The notes under the pieces: model-generated
What the model was told of the DNA's origin: nothing
The model's database searches: none
Seen by the model: only the letters and a program-made list of their open reading frames with translations
In this document: piece after piece, positions 55,972 through 64,000 of the stretch
How positions within the stretch are numbered: the stretch's first letter is position 1
Layout of the letters: every line of letters starts with the position of its first letter
Made by a program: the position numbers and the translations under genes
Origin: UKL13-2 sp044229235
GTDB taxonomy: Bacteria > Pseudomonadota > Gammaproteobacteria > Burkholderiales > Usitatibacteraceae
Assembly: GCA_044229235.1 (NCBI GenBank)
Contig: JBGATH010000026.1
Coordinates: 1 to 64,000, forward strand
Length of the DNA stretch: 64,000 nucleotides
Direction of reading: 5' to 3'

Positions 55972-56721
55972 ATGACACCGTCGAACGCAAAATCCATCCT
56001 CGTCACCGGCGCGGCCAAGCGCGTCGGCGCGGCCATCGCGCGCAGCCTGCACGGCGCCGGCACCAATGTCATCATCCACTGCAATCGTTCGCGCGCGGAA
56101 GCCGGTGCGCTGGTGAAAGAATTGAATGCCATCCGCACAAAATCCGCAGCCGTGGTGCAAGGCGACCTGCTCGCCTACAACGCGCTCAAAGGATTGATCG
56201 ATCACGCGGCGTCGGAATTTGGCCGGCTCGACGGCCTGGTCAACAACGCGTCAACCTTTTACGCCACGCCGGTTGGCCGCATCGACGAAGACAACTGGAT
56301 CGACCTCATCGATTCCAATCTGAAGGCACCGCTGTTCCTGTCGCAGGCGGCCGCGCCGTACCTGAAAAAGACGCAGGGCTGCATCATCAACATCGTCGAC
56401 ATCCATGCCGACCGACCGTTGAAAAACTTCGTGGTGTATACAATTGCCAAGGCTGGCCTCGCCGGGCTCACGCGCTCGCTGGCCCTGGAACTGGGGCCGG
56501 ACGTGCGCGTCAACGGCGTCTCGCCTGGCGCCATCCTTTGGCCGGACGCCGGCCATGACTATCCGCCCGATGAGCAAAAGCGCATCGTGTCACAGACGCC
56601 GCTGCAGCGCGTCGGCGCGCCGGCCGATATCGCCGGCGCCGTGAAATACTTGATGCTGGATGCCACTTACGTCAGCGGGCAGATTCTGGCCGTGGATGGC
56701 GGTCGCTCGCAGGTGCTGTAG
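55972..56721 (+). CDS. Pteridine reductase, SDR family (FolM-like)
   Basis: 249 residues. The nucleotide motif is TGAAKRVGAAIA, where the Arg replaces the usual Gly as in pteridine reductases; then VNNASTFYATPVG and a VYTIAKAGLAG catalytic Tyr-Lys. It probably reduces dihydro-pterins or dihydrofolate with NADPH. A TAGAAT box at 55852-55857 fits a -10 element about 115 bp upstream, but no spaced -35 is clear. The 3' side meets repeat copy F and a converging secreted-protein gene. Confidence 0.87.
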   Translation: MTPSNAKSILVTGAAKRVGAAIARSLHGAGTNVIIHCNRSRAEAGALVKELNAIRTKSAAVVQGDLLAYNALKGLIDHAASEFGRLDGLVNNASTFYATPVGRIDEDNWIDLIDSNLKAPLFLSQAAAPYLKKTQGCIINIVDIHADRPLKNFVVYTIAKAGLAGLTRSLALELGPDVRVNGVSPGAILWPDAGHDYPPDEQKRIVSQTPLQRVGAPADIAGAVKYLMLDATYVSGQILAVDGGRSQVL

Positions 56722-56741
56722 GACGGCTCCGCAGGCCATTA

Positions 56742-56807
56742 AAACCCCAGCATTGGCGGGCTTCTCCGGGCCTTTTCGGCCCGAGAGCCGCGCCAGTGCT
56801 GGATCCT
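56742..56807. repeat. 66-bp dispersed palindrome, copy F
   Basis: AAACCCCAGCATTGGCGGGC and GCCGCGCCAGTGCTGGATCC flank an inner GGGCCTTTTCGGCCC hairpin. It lies 20 bp after the pteridine reductase stop and 40 bp before the end of the converging secreted-protein gene. Confidence 0.83.
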
Positions 56808-56847
56808 CGCTCCCGCCGCTTTGCGACGGAAGCAGCTGGAAAACCGG

Positions 56848-59800
56848 TCAAGGCAACTGCGTACCGGATCGACTCTTGATGATGCTGATGTCCGGCGCCG
56901 TCACGCTGCCGCTTGCATTCAAGTCCGCGCGGAAATTATTGGCGCCTGCAGGCAGTCCTGAATTGACCTTGACCGCAGCAATGTCCGTGGCGGTTACGCG
57001 ACCGTTGCCACTGACATCCCCCACCAGGAAGCCCAGGGCAACCGTCTGATTCACCGCGCCATTGACACCCTGCAGGGAAATCTGCGCGCGCGCCGCGTCG
57101 GCAATGCCCGTCAAGGTAACGATCACGTGATTCGGGTTCGCCAGCGACACCGCGGCAGTTCCGCTGGCCGACGATGCGGGTGCGGTAGTGACGCTGACCG
57201 AACCCGCTACCGACACCGGCGCGTTGAAACGGAACACGATGGTGTGGCCGGTGAGTGCGAGGCGTGGTTCGATCGCCCCTGGTACCGCTAAGGTTCCACC
57301 GAACGGGATGCCGATTTCGCCGACATAGCTGCCATGGCTCTTGCTGGAAACCACGTCGATGATGGCGATGTTGATCGATACCGTCACGGCCTGCTGCACC
57401 TGCGCTGCGGCACTGTAGGTGGCATTGCCGGCCTGATTGGCGTTAATCGTGCAGGTGCCGGCGGTTAGGAAGGACACCACGCCGCCACTGATAGAACAGA
57501 CGCTGGTCGAACTCGCGTCGATAGTAAAGACGACAGTCAGGCCCGAGGAAGCGGTGGCCGTCGGCGTGTAGGTCGCCCCACCCACTGTGGCTGCGGGAGC
57601 GATGGAAGTGAAGCTGATGGTCTGGCTGGCCGCGTTGATCGTCACCGCCTGATTGACCGGCGTGGCCACCGCATAGGTCGCGTCACCAGCCTGGCTCGCC
57701 GTGATGGTGCAGGTGCCGGCACCGATGATGTTGACCGTCACGCCGGCCCNNNNNNNNNNNNNNNNNNNNNNNNNNNNNNNNNNNNNNNNNNNNNNNNNNN
57801 NCCCCATGGTGCACACGCCCGCCGGGGCCACGCTGTAGCTGATCGCCAGCGGCGAGGTGGTGGTGGCCACCGGACTGATGCTGAAGCTGCCGCCGCTGCT
57901 GTAGGACTGGCTCGCCTGCGCGCCGAAGGTGATGGTCTGCGGCGCCTTGGTCACGTTGAACGCCTGCACCACCGGCGTGGCGGCGTTGTAGTTGCCGTTG
58001 CCGGCCTGGCTGGCCGTGATCGAACAGGAACCGGTGGTGAGCAGCGTCACGCTGTTGCCCGATACCGTACACACCGTGCCGGTGGTCGAGGCGAAGCTCA
58101 CGCTGAGCCCCGAACTGGCCGTCGCCGTGAGCGTCACCGGGCTCTGGATCAGGGTCTTGTCGGCAAGCGCGCCGAAGCTGATGGTCTGGCTGGCCGCGTT
58201 GATCGTCACCGCCTGATTGACCGGCGTGGCCACCGCATAGGTCGCGTCACCAGCCTGGCTCGCCGTGATGGTGCAGGTGCCGGCACCGATGATGTTGACC
58301 GTCACGCCGGCCCCCGGACTGATGCTGAAGCTGCCGCCGCTGCTGTAGGACTGGCTCGCCTGCGCGCCGAAGGTGATGGTCTGCGCTGCCAGGGGCGTCA
58401 CGGAATTTGATGCCGCCGATGCCGCGCCGGAACCGACGGCATTGGTTGCGGTGACAGTGAAGGTATAGGCGGTGCCGTTGGTCAGGCCGGTGACCGTGCA
58501 CGGAGAGACGGTACAGCCGCTGCTGGTCAACCCGTCAGGATTGCTGGTCGCTGTATATCCGGTGATGGCACTGCCGCCATTGCTGGCCGGTGCCGTAAAC
58601 GTCACCGTCGCCTGGGCGTCGCCGGCCGTGGCAGCACCGATGGTCGGCGCTCCCGGCACGGTGGCCGGGGTGACGCTGTTGGAGGCGGTTGAGGCAGCAC
58701 CCTGGCCGATGGCGTTGGTGGCCTTCACTGTAAACGTGTAGGCGCTACCGTTGGTCAGACCCGTGACGTTGATCGAGGTACACGGTGCCGCGCAGGTACC
58801 GGTAAATCCGCCCGGCGAGGAGGTCGCGGTGTACAGGGTGATAGTCGAGCGGCCATTCCAGGTCGGCGCGGTAAACGTGACCGTCGCCTGGGCATTGCCG
58901 CCAGTCGCGGCTACACCAGTCGGCGCACCCGGCACGGTCGCCTGCGGCCCACCGATGAACTTGCCGAAGCCGTTCGGGAAGACGCCCACGGATATCGTCG
59001 CTGTCACCGTATTAGTGCCGGTGTCGATCACCGAGACGCTGCCGCTTTGCCGGTTGGCCACATAGGCAAAGGCCCCTTCCGGCGTGAACGCAATACCCAC
59101 CGGCTGCGCTCCCACCGGCACCGTCGTGGCGATGGTATTGGTGGCGGTGTTAAGCACCGAAACGATGTTGCCGCCAAAGCCCGTCACATAGGCAAAGCTG
59201 CCCGCCGGGTTGACCGCGACATTGATCGGGCCACCGCTCACCGGCACGGTTGCATCCACGGCGTTGGTGCCGGTATTGATCACCGAGACATTGCCGCCAG
59301 TCTGGCTCGCCACATAGGCAAAGGTACCCGCTGGATTGATCGCAATCCCGCGCGGCGCGGCACCCACCGGTACCGTCGCAATCACGGTATTGGTGGCGGT
59401 ATTGATCACCGAAACGTCGCCACTGGTCAAATTGCCGGTGTAGGCAAACGTGCCCGCCGGGTTGATCGCGATGCCGACAGGGGCAGTCCCCACCGGCACG
59501 GTTGCAGTCACCGTGTTGCTGCCCGTGTCGATCACCGAGACGCTATTGCCGCTGGCGTTGGTCACATAGACGTAGCTACCCGACGGGTGGACTGCGGCAC
59601 CCTGCGGATTGGAGCCGACCGTCACTGTCGTCATCACCGTGTTGCTGGCCGTATCGATCACCGAGACGCTGTTGCTGCCGGCATTGGCCACATAGACCAG
59701 GCCGCCCGAGGGATGGACCGCAGCGCCCTGTGGGTTCGACCCTACCGGTATCGTGGCGACCACGGTGTTGGTCGCCGTGTCGATCACCGAAACATTGTTG

Positions 59801-61488
59801 TTGGTAGCGTTGGGCACGTAGGCGAACGGCGCCACCGTCGGGGTGACGCTGTTGGAGGCGGCGGAGGCGGCACTGTTGCCGATCGAATTGGTGGCAATCA
59901 CGGTACAGGTGACCAGCGTGCCATTGGTGAGACCGGCCACTGTGATCGGTGAACCAGCGCCGCTGTTGCTCTGGGCGCCGCAGGTGGCGGTGTAGCCGGT
60001 GATGGCGCTGCCGCCATTGCTGCCCGGGGCGGTGAAGCTTACCGTCGCCTGCGCATTGCCAGCGGTGGCCGACACGGCGGTGGGCGCGCCCGGCACCGTG
60101 GCCGGGGTGACGCTGTTGGAGGCGGCGGAGGCGGCGCTTTGGCCAGAGCCGTTGGTCGCCTTCACCGTGAAGGTATAGGCCGTCCCGTTGACCAGACCGG
60201 TGACATTGATCGAGGTGCACGGCGCGCTGCAGGTGCCGGTGATGCCGCCCGGCGAGGAGGTCGCGGTGTACAGCGTGATGGCACTGCCGCCATTGTTGAC
60301 AGGGGCAGTGAAGTTGACCGTGGCTTGAGCGTTGCCAGCAGTGGCCGTGCCAATGGTCGGGGCGTCCGGAACGGTTCCGGAGATCGTGAAGCTTTGGAGT
60401 ACTTGCGCGGCAGGATTGTAATCGGCGCTTCCGCCTTGATCCGCGGCAATCGTGCAGGTGCCGGAAGTTAGCATCGTAACGTTTGACCCCGACACCGAGC
60501 AAACGGTTGGCGTGCTGGATGAAAGGCCTACCGCCAAGCCTGAGGTGGAAGTCGGAATCGGCGTGATGGCAAACGGGGTCGAGCTGAACGATCGGTCGGC
60601 GATAATTCCAAAGGTAATGGCTTGATTAGCTTTTTGTATGACTAATGAAAAGGCCTGCGCCGGGGCGCCGATTCCATTGGTCGCAGTGAAAACAACTGGA
60701 TATGAAGCGACGGTGCCAAGAGCGGGAGTGCCTGCAAGAGCGCCTGTTGCCGGCGTAAAGGTAACGCCGTTTGGCAAACTGCCCGACATCCCAAGCGTCG
60801 GTGTTGGCGTTCCGGTTGCCGTAACGGTGAAGGTGCCTGGGCTATTGACAGTAAAGGTGGCGGAATTGACGCTGGTGAACGCGGGTGCTGCGGCAAGATT
60901 TAGAGTGAACGACGCTGAAATCGCGGTGTCGATTGGCGCTGCCGCCGTGCCTCCACACGTACCATCCTGATCTACGCCCGCAACAGAAAATCCAGGGACA
61001 CCCGTCGTATCCAATGCAATTAGGTAAGAAGAATCGGTTGCGCTTGATTGGGGGGTCAACGAAATGGTGGAAACAAGTTGGCTATTGCCGGTGGGCCCCG
61101 GTAAGGAGTCGCTTGTACCGGAACCGTAGTCAGTGGTATTCGTAGCGTTTAGTGAAGCATCAAAGTTGAGATCAAACGGAACGGCAAAAATTGCCAGATT
61201 CGAAAACCCGTACGCGGGTGCAAGTGTGCGCCCGGTCACTTTGAAGTGTCCGTTCTTTGCAGCGGACGGCGCAATGAAGCGATAGGTGACACTACACACC
61301 GGGACATCGGTGTTAATACAGAGTGAGATTTGTACTGGTGCGCCAGAAGTTTGAAAGTTTGCCGAGCTTCCACCGGAGCACGTAGATCCGGCTGATAGGA
61401 ACGCAGTTACGGCACCGTGAGCGGGCAGGCCAAACAGACTTGCGGCGAGAATCGACAGGAGAGCGGTTGCTCTGGTTGCGCTAATCAT
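56848..61488 (-). CDS. Large secreted YVTN propeller / FN3 / Ig-like protein with dockerin-like end (contains assembly gap)
   Basis: About 1546 residues from ATG 61488 (GGGAGTG upstream), interrupted by 52 Ns. The signal peptide is about 1-26. Order: a Cys-containing beta domain (27-195), He_PIG Ig-like (200-285), MBG-type strand repeat (290-372), two FN3 (372-560), YVTN propeller (about 555-845), two FN3 (846-1033), several near-identical MBG-type repeats (1033-1390) around the gap, and a C-terminal module with paired dockerin-like loops GDVSGNGRVTATD and DLNASGSVTAPD. The frame is kept across the gap only because of the gap length given, so the true repeat number is unknown. A surface or matrix role is inferred. 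Confidence 0.87.
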   Translation of the reverse strand: MISATRATALLSILAASLFGLPAHGAVTAFLSAGSTCSGGSSANFQTSGAPVQISLCINTDVPVCSVTYRFIAPSAAKNGHFKVTGRTLAPAYGFSNLAIFAVPFDLNFDASLNATNTTDYGSGTSDSLPGPTGNSQLVSTISLTPQSSATDSSYLIALDTTGVPGFSVAGVDQDGTCGGTAAAPIDTAISASFTLNLAAAPAFTSVNSATFTVNSPGTFTVTATGTPTPTLGMSGSLPNGVTFTPATGALAGTPALGTVASYPVVFTATNGIGAPAQAFSLVIQKANQAITFGIIADRSFSSTPFAITPIPTSTSGLAVGLSSSTPTVCSVSGSNVTMLTSGTCTIAADQGGSADYNPAAQVLQSFTISGTVPDAPTIGTATAGNAQATVNFTAPVNNGGSAITLYTATSSPGGITGTCSAPCTSINVTGLVNGTAYTFTVKATNGSGQSAASAASNSVTPATVPGAPTAVSATAGNAQATVSFTAPGSNGGSAITGYTATCGAQSNSGAGSPITVAGLTNGTLVTCTVIATNSIGNSAASAASNSVTPTVAPFAYVPNATNNNVSVIDTATNTVVATIPVGSNPQGAAVHPSGGLVYVANAGSNSVSVIDTASNTVMTTVTVGSNPQGAAVHPSGSYVYVTNASGNSVSVIDTGSNTVTATVPVGTAPVGIAINPAGTFAYTGNLTSGDVSVINTATNTVIATVPVGAAPRGIAINPAGTFAYVASQTGGNVSVINTGTNAVDATVPVSGGPINVAVNPAGSFAYVTGFGGNIVSVLNTATNTIATTVPVGAQPVGIAFTPEGAFAYVANRQSGSVSVIDTGTNTVTATISVGVFPNGFGKFIGGPQATVPGAPTGVAATGGNAQATVTFTAPTWNGRSTITLYTATSSPGGFTGTCAAPCTSINVTGLTNGSAYTFTVKATNAIGQGAASTASNSVTPATVPGAPTIGAATAGDAQATVTFTAPASNGGSAITGYTATSNPDGLTSSGCTVSPCTVTGLTNGTAYTFTVTATNAVGSGAASAASNSVTPLAAQTITFGAQASQSYSSGGSFSISPGAGVTVNIIGAGTCTITASQAGDATYAVATPVNQAVTINAASQTISFGALADKTLIQSPVTLTATASSGLSVSFASTTGTVCTVSGNSVTLLTTGSCSITASQAGNGNYNAATPVVQAFNVTKAPQTITFGAQASQSYSSGGSFSISPVATTTSPLAISYSVAPAGVCTMGXXXXXXXXXXXXXXXXXXAGVTVNIIGAGTCTITASQAGDATYAVATPVNQAVTINAASQTISFTSIAPAATVGGATYTPTATASSGLTVVFTIDASSTSVCSISGGVVSFLTAGTCTINANQAGNATYSAAAQVQQAVTVSINIAIIDVVSSKSHGSYVGEIGIPFGGTLAVPGAIEPRLALTGHTIVFRFNAPVSVAGSVSVTTAPASSASGTAAVSLANPNHVIVTLTGIADAARAQISLQGVNGAVNQTVALGFLVGDVSGNGRVTATDIAAVKVNSGLPAGANNFRADLNASGSVTAPDISIIKSRSGTQLP
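57611..58385 (-). repeat. Exact internal duplications flanking the gap
   Basis: 57611-57749 is identical to 58175-58313 (offset 564). 57871-57941 is identical to 58315-58385. They encode the ASQAGDATYAVATPVNQA and FGAQASQSYSSGGSFSISP units. At 58314 the two units are joined directly, whereas near the gap about 65 bp plus the gap separate them. Confidence 0.9.
57750..57801. other. Assembly gap (52 Ns)
   Basis: A run of Ns inside a repetitive part of the secreted-protein gene. The 139 bp just before it (57611-57749) recur exactly at 58175-58313, which is the kind of repeat that breaks assemblies. Confidence 0.99.
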
Positions 61489-61603
61489 GCGTTCACTCCC
61501 ACGCAGCTCATTGTGATCAATTGGTTTTTCCGAATCTTGTCGTGCCAAAGCGCGGGCGCCATCCTAACCGCGCCCGCGAATGAAGGAATATCGTTTCGAC
61601 ATT

Positions 61604-63847
61604 TCATGGAATCACCAGTCCTGAACGCGGCCTGACAACCGAAATGTCCGTGCCGGTCAGTGTCCCTGACGCATTGAGATCGGACTTGAAATTTGCCGCG
61701 GTGACCGCTTGTCCAGATCGGCCGCGTACCACACCGACATCGGTTCCCGTGACACTTCTAGAATTATTCACGTCCCCAATGAGGAACCCCACCGACGCGC
61801 TAAACGAGTTCGATCCACCATTCACGTTGGTCAATGTGAATTTTGCGCGGCGGTTGTCCGGTATGCCGGTAACGATCAGCGTGACGTCGCTGCCCGAGAA
61901 ACTGGGCGTCGCGACGGCGCCGGCAAACGGCTGGCCGTCTTTGTCGGTAACGGCAACAGAACCCGTCGCAGTAATCGGCAGGTTAAACGTAAATATGATT
62001 TTGTGTCCGGCGCCGATCGCGCGGCACTCCACGTCGATCGGGTTCGGCGACACGATTAGTGTGGCGGGATTGATGGCGATATCGAAATCACCCGCCGCAC
62101 CATGCGTTTTTCGGGATTTCACCGCCGTAACGGCAAGCTGCACGGTCGTTAGCACGGTAAAGCTCTGAATCACCTGCGGTGCCGCATTGAAGTTGCTGCT
62201 CCCAGCTTGGTTCGCAGCGATAGTGCAGGTGTTTCCGCCCTGACTGGGTTGCAGCGTAACCGTACTGCCCGCGACCGTGCAGACCGACGGCGTCGTGGAA
62301 CTGAATACCACCGCGAGGCTGGAACTGGCGATGGCGGAAACAGAAAACGGCGGCTCATCGTCGTTGCGGTTGGCGAGCGCATCGAACGCGATCAACTGGT
62401 CCGCCTTGTTGACCGTTTGCGTAACGGCAGCCGACTGGCTGGCCAATGTCGCGGCATTGCCGGCGTAAACAGCCGTGATGCTGCGCGTGCCCCCCTGAAG
62501 TGCACTGGTGGTGCAGTTTGCGCTTCCAGACGCCAACGCCACCGCGCTGCAACCGGCGATCACCGATCCATCCGCCAAAAAATTCACGCCGACACCATTG
62601 ATACCGCCGCTGACCGTGGCCGTAAACGTCACGCTGTCGCCGAACACCGACGGGTTCGACGCGGATACGACGCTGGTCGCGGTCGCCACGGGATAGGTGG
62701 TTGACGTCGGAACATATGATGGCCCGCCCTGGCTACCGTTTCCCAGATTGCCCTGCGCGTTATTACCCCAGCACTGGCTGACGCCGATTGCGGTGAGGAT
62801 GCAGGTGTGGAAAGCGCCGGCAGAAATGGCAATCGCACCGCTGGCCACGCTGACCGGCGTATTACGTTGCGTGTTGGTGCCGTCCCCAATCTGCCCCTGG
62901 GTATTGCTGCCCCAACAAAGTACTTCGCCATTCGACTTCATCGCGCAGGTGTGCGAATTGCCGGCAGTTATCGCCGCAACCCCAGTTGTCAATCCGGTTA
63001 CATCGGCGGCAACAGGTTGGGTGACGCTCGCCTGGGAATTGTTGCCGAGCGCGCCGCTGGGCGCATAACCCCAGCACTTCACGCCGCCCAGTGTGGTCAG
63101 TGCGCAGGCATGAATTTCACCGGTGGCCACGCTGGCGACACCGGCGGTCAGCCCAGACACGTCAACAGGAACATTCTGGTCGGCAAATACCGGGTCGTTA
63201 TTTCCAAGCTGGTCCCATACATTGGCTCCCCAGCACTTCGCACCCCCCGACGCGGTCACCGCGCAGGTGAACGATTTGCCGGCCGCCACCGCCAGCGCGC
63301 CGGCGCCGGATGCAAATCCAATCACGTCTCCCGGCACCAGCGCGCCAGAGTTCGTGCCGTTGCCCAGTTCGCCATTGTTGGATGGGGATACATCCGCACC
63401 CCAGCACTTGATTCCGCCGCTGGTGGTGAGCGCGCAGGTGTGGCCGTATCCCGCGGAGATCCGGGCAACGCCGCTGCCGAGGCCGCTGACGTCCACTGGC
63501 GAATTGCGCTGGACCTTGCTGCCGTCACCGAGCTGACCATAATCGTTCCAGCCCCAGCATTTCGCCGCGCCTGCCGACGTGACCGCGCAGCTCTGGCCCC
63601 AATTGCCGGCCAGCGAGGTGACGCCGAACGGCAAACTGACGTTGGTGGGTGCGGTGCGGGTAATGGTGGTGCCGTCACCAATCTGGCCGTACTGGTTCGA
63701 GCCCCAGCAAACCACGCCGCCGGTCGACGAGATGGTGCAGTTGTGATCAACGCCGGCGGCCAGCGTTTGTGCGGCAGCAGGCAGCACCATCCCCGTGCCG
63801 GCCAAGGCAATCAAGGCGACTAATCCTGCACGGTGCGCTGCGTGCAT
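61604..63847 (-). CDS. Secreted RCC1-repeat protein with Ig-like and dockerin-like domains
   Basis: 747 residues from ATG 63847 (GGGGGAA upstream). The signal peptide is about 1-26 (ending PAAAQ). Seven RCC1 blades follow (about 28-390), each with HxCA/CxLT..GGVxCWGxNxxGQLG. Each blade carries a pair of Cys, so disulfide staples are likely outside the cell. Then come an Ig-like Big_3_5 domain (about 390-480), an MBG-type unit (480-570) and the same C-terminal module as the neighbouring 56848 gene (575-747), with GDVNNSRSVTGTD and DLNASGTLTGTD loops. Function unknown; binding or scaffold role inferred. Bases 63848-64000 show nothing further. Confidence 0.9.
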   Translation of the reverse strand: MHAAHRAGLVALIALAGTGMVLPAAAQTLAAGVDHNCTISSTGGVVCWGSNQYGQIGDGTTITRTAPTNVSLPFGVTSLAGNWGQSCAVTSAGAAKCWGWNDYGQLGDGSKVQRNSPVDVSGLGSGVARISAGYGHTCALTTSGGIKCWGADVSPSNNGELGNGTNSGALVPGDVIGFASGAGALAVAAGKSFTCAVTASGGAKCWGANVWDQLGNNDPVFADQNVPVDVSGLTAGVASVATGEIHACALTTLGGVKCWGYAPSGALGNNSQASVTQPVAADVTGLTTGVAAITAGNSHTCAMKSNGEVLCWGSNTQGQIGDGTNTQRNTPVSVASGAIAISAGAFHTCILTAIGVSQCWGNNAQGNLGNGSQGGPSYVPTSTTYPVATATSVVSASNPSVFGDSVTFTATVSGGINGVGVNFLADGSVIAGCSAVALASGSANCTTSALQGGTRSITAVYAGNAATLASQSAAVTQTVNKADQLIAFDALANRNDDEPPFSVSAIASSSLAVVFSSTTPSVCTVAGSTVTLQPSQGGNTCTIAANQAGSSNFNAAPQVIQSFTVLTTVQLAVTAVKSRKTHGAAGDFDIAINPATLIVSPNPIDVECRAIGAGHKIIFTFNLPITATGSVAVTDKDGQPFAGAVATPSFSGSDVTLIVTGIPDNRRAKFTLTNVNGGSNSFSASVGFLIGDVNNSRSVTGTDVGVVRGRSGQAVTAANFKSDLNASGTLTGTDISVVRPRSGLVIP

Positions 63848-64000
63848 CCATTCCCCCGGTGTTCTTTTTTTGAAATCCGCCCTGCGGGCGTCGAGTGCCG
63901 ATCAACGCGACAGGGGCGAACCTTAACCGGGCCTCGGACCGGCTGACGGCCACTATGCGCTTGAAGCGTGCAACTTGCTGTGGTCTACGCCACATTCTGA

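Noticed and set aside
57750..57801. Frameshift or pseudogene in the 56848 gene
   Set aside because: The interruption is a run of Ns, and frames on both sides agree with the same repeat family, so it is an assembly gap and not a shown mutation.

Overview
The window looks like chromosomal DNA of a free-living betaproteobacterium, probably Burkholderiales-like. It is GC-rich throughout and carries two tripartite-tricarboxylate (Bug/Tct) solute-binding proteins, a TRAP transporter, a tungsten-type aldehyde oxidoreductase (aor) operon and oxalate-degradation genes. These families are common together in that class, but the exact lineage cannot be read from the sequence. A run of Ns at 57750-57801 shows this is a scaffolded draft or metagenome assembly. 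No rRNA, tRNA, CRISPR array, phage or insertion sequence was found.

Layout. 1-2328: end of a TRAP transporter operon (binding protein cut by the window edge, DctQ, DctM). 2422-5913 (minus): FadH-type dienoyl-CoA reductase and a secreted caspase-like protease. 5978-10191: a divergent purine/ureide cluster, hpxX-hpxY (minus) and hpxJ-hpxK (plus), that should turn allantoate into oxalurate and then cleave oxalurate. 10600-12644 (minus): sucCD. 12771-16328 (minus): a DUF2889 protein and a CHASE2-Ser/Thr kinase. 16496-20662 (minus): an oxalate module (oxc, frc and a 10-formyl-THF-hydrolase-like enzyme), divergent from a Crp/Fnr regulator at 20997. 21636-25639 (minus): tctC-tctB-tctA transporter and a cytidylate-kinase-like/BON fusion. 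25702-32581: TerC, Slt transglycosylase, then a tightly packed run (NDUFA9-like, GST, cca, quinone reductase). 32666-33649: an orphan Bug binding protein. 34102-43752 (minus): a 3216-residue secreted beta-propeller/Ig-type protein, divergent from a NarL-type two-component system (44173-46711). 46762-51063 (minus): the aor operon (Fe-S subunit, W-enzyme, FAD subunit, MoaD-like carrier, small unknown). 51399-54438 (minus): pntAB. 54634-56721: MidA/NDUFAF7 methyltransferase, divergent from a pteridine reductase. 56848-63847 (minus): two more large secreted repeat proteins that share a C-terminal dockerin-like module.

How it fits together. The hpx and oxalate modules are about 6 kb apart and form most of one route: allantoate -> ureidoglycine -> oxalurate -> (oxamate, oxalate) -> oxalyl-CoA -> formyl-CoA -> C1 pool. 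The oxamate-hydrolysing step (HpxW) is not in the window. The other theme is extracellular: three giant or large modular proteins with signal peptides fill about a quarter of the window.

The most novel structure is non-coding. A 66-bp palindromic element occurs six times, always at gene 3' ends and in every convergent gap with room for it. There is also a 132-bp near-perfectly centred palindrome, a three-unit tandem hairpin repeat, and a 120-bp direct repeat that supplies the C-terminus of the giant protein.
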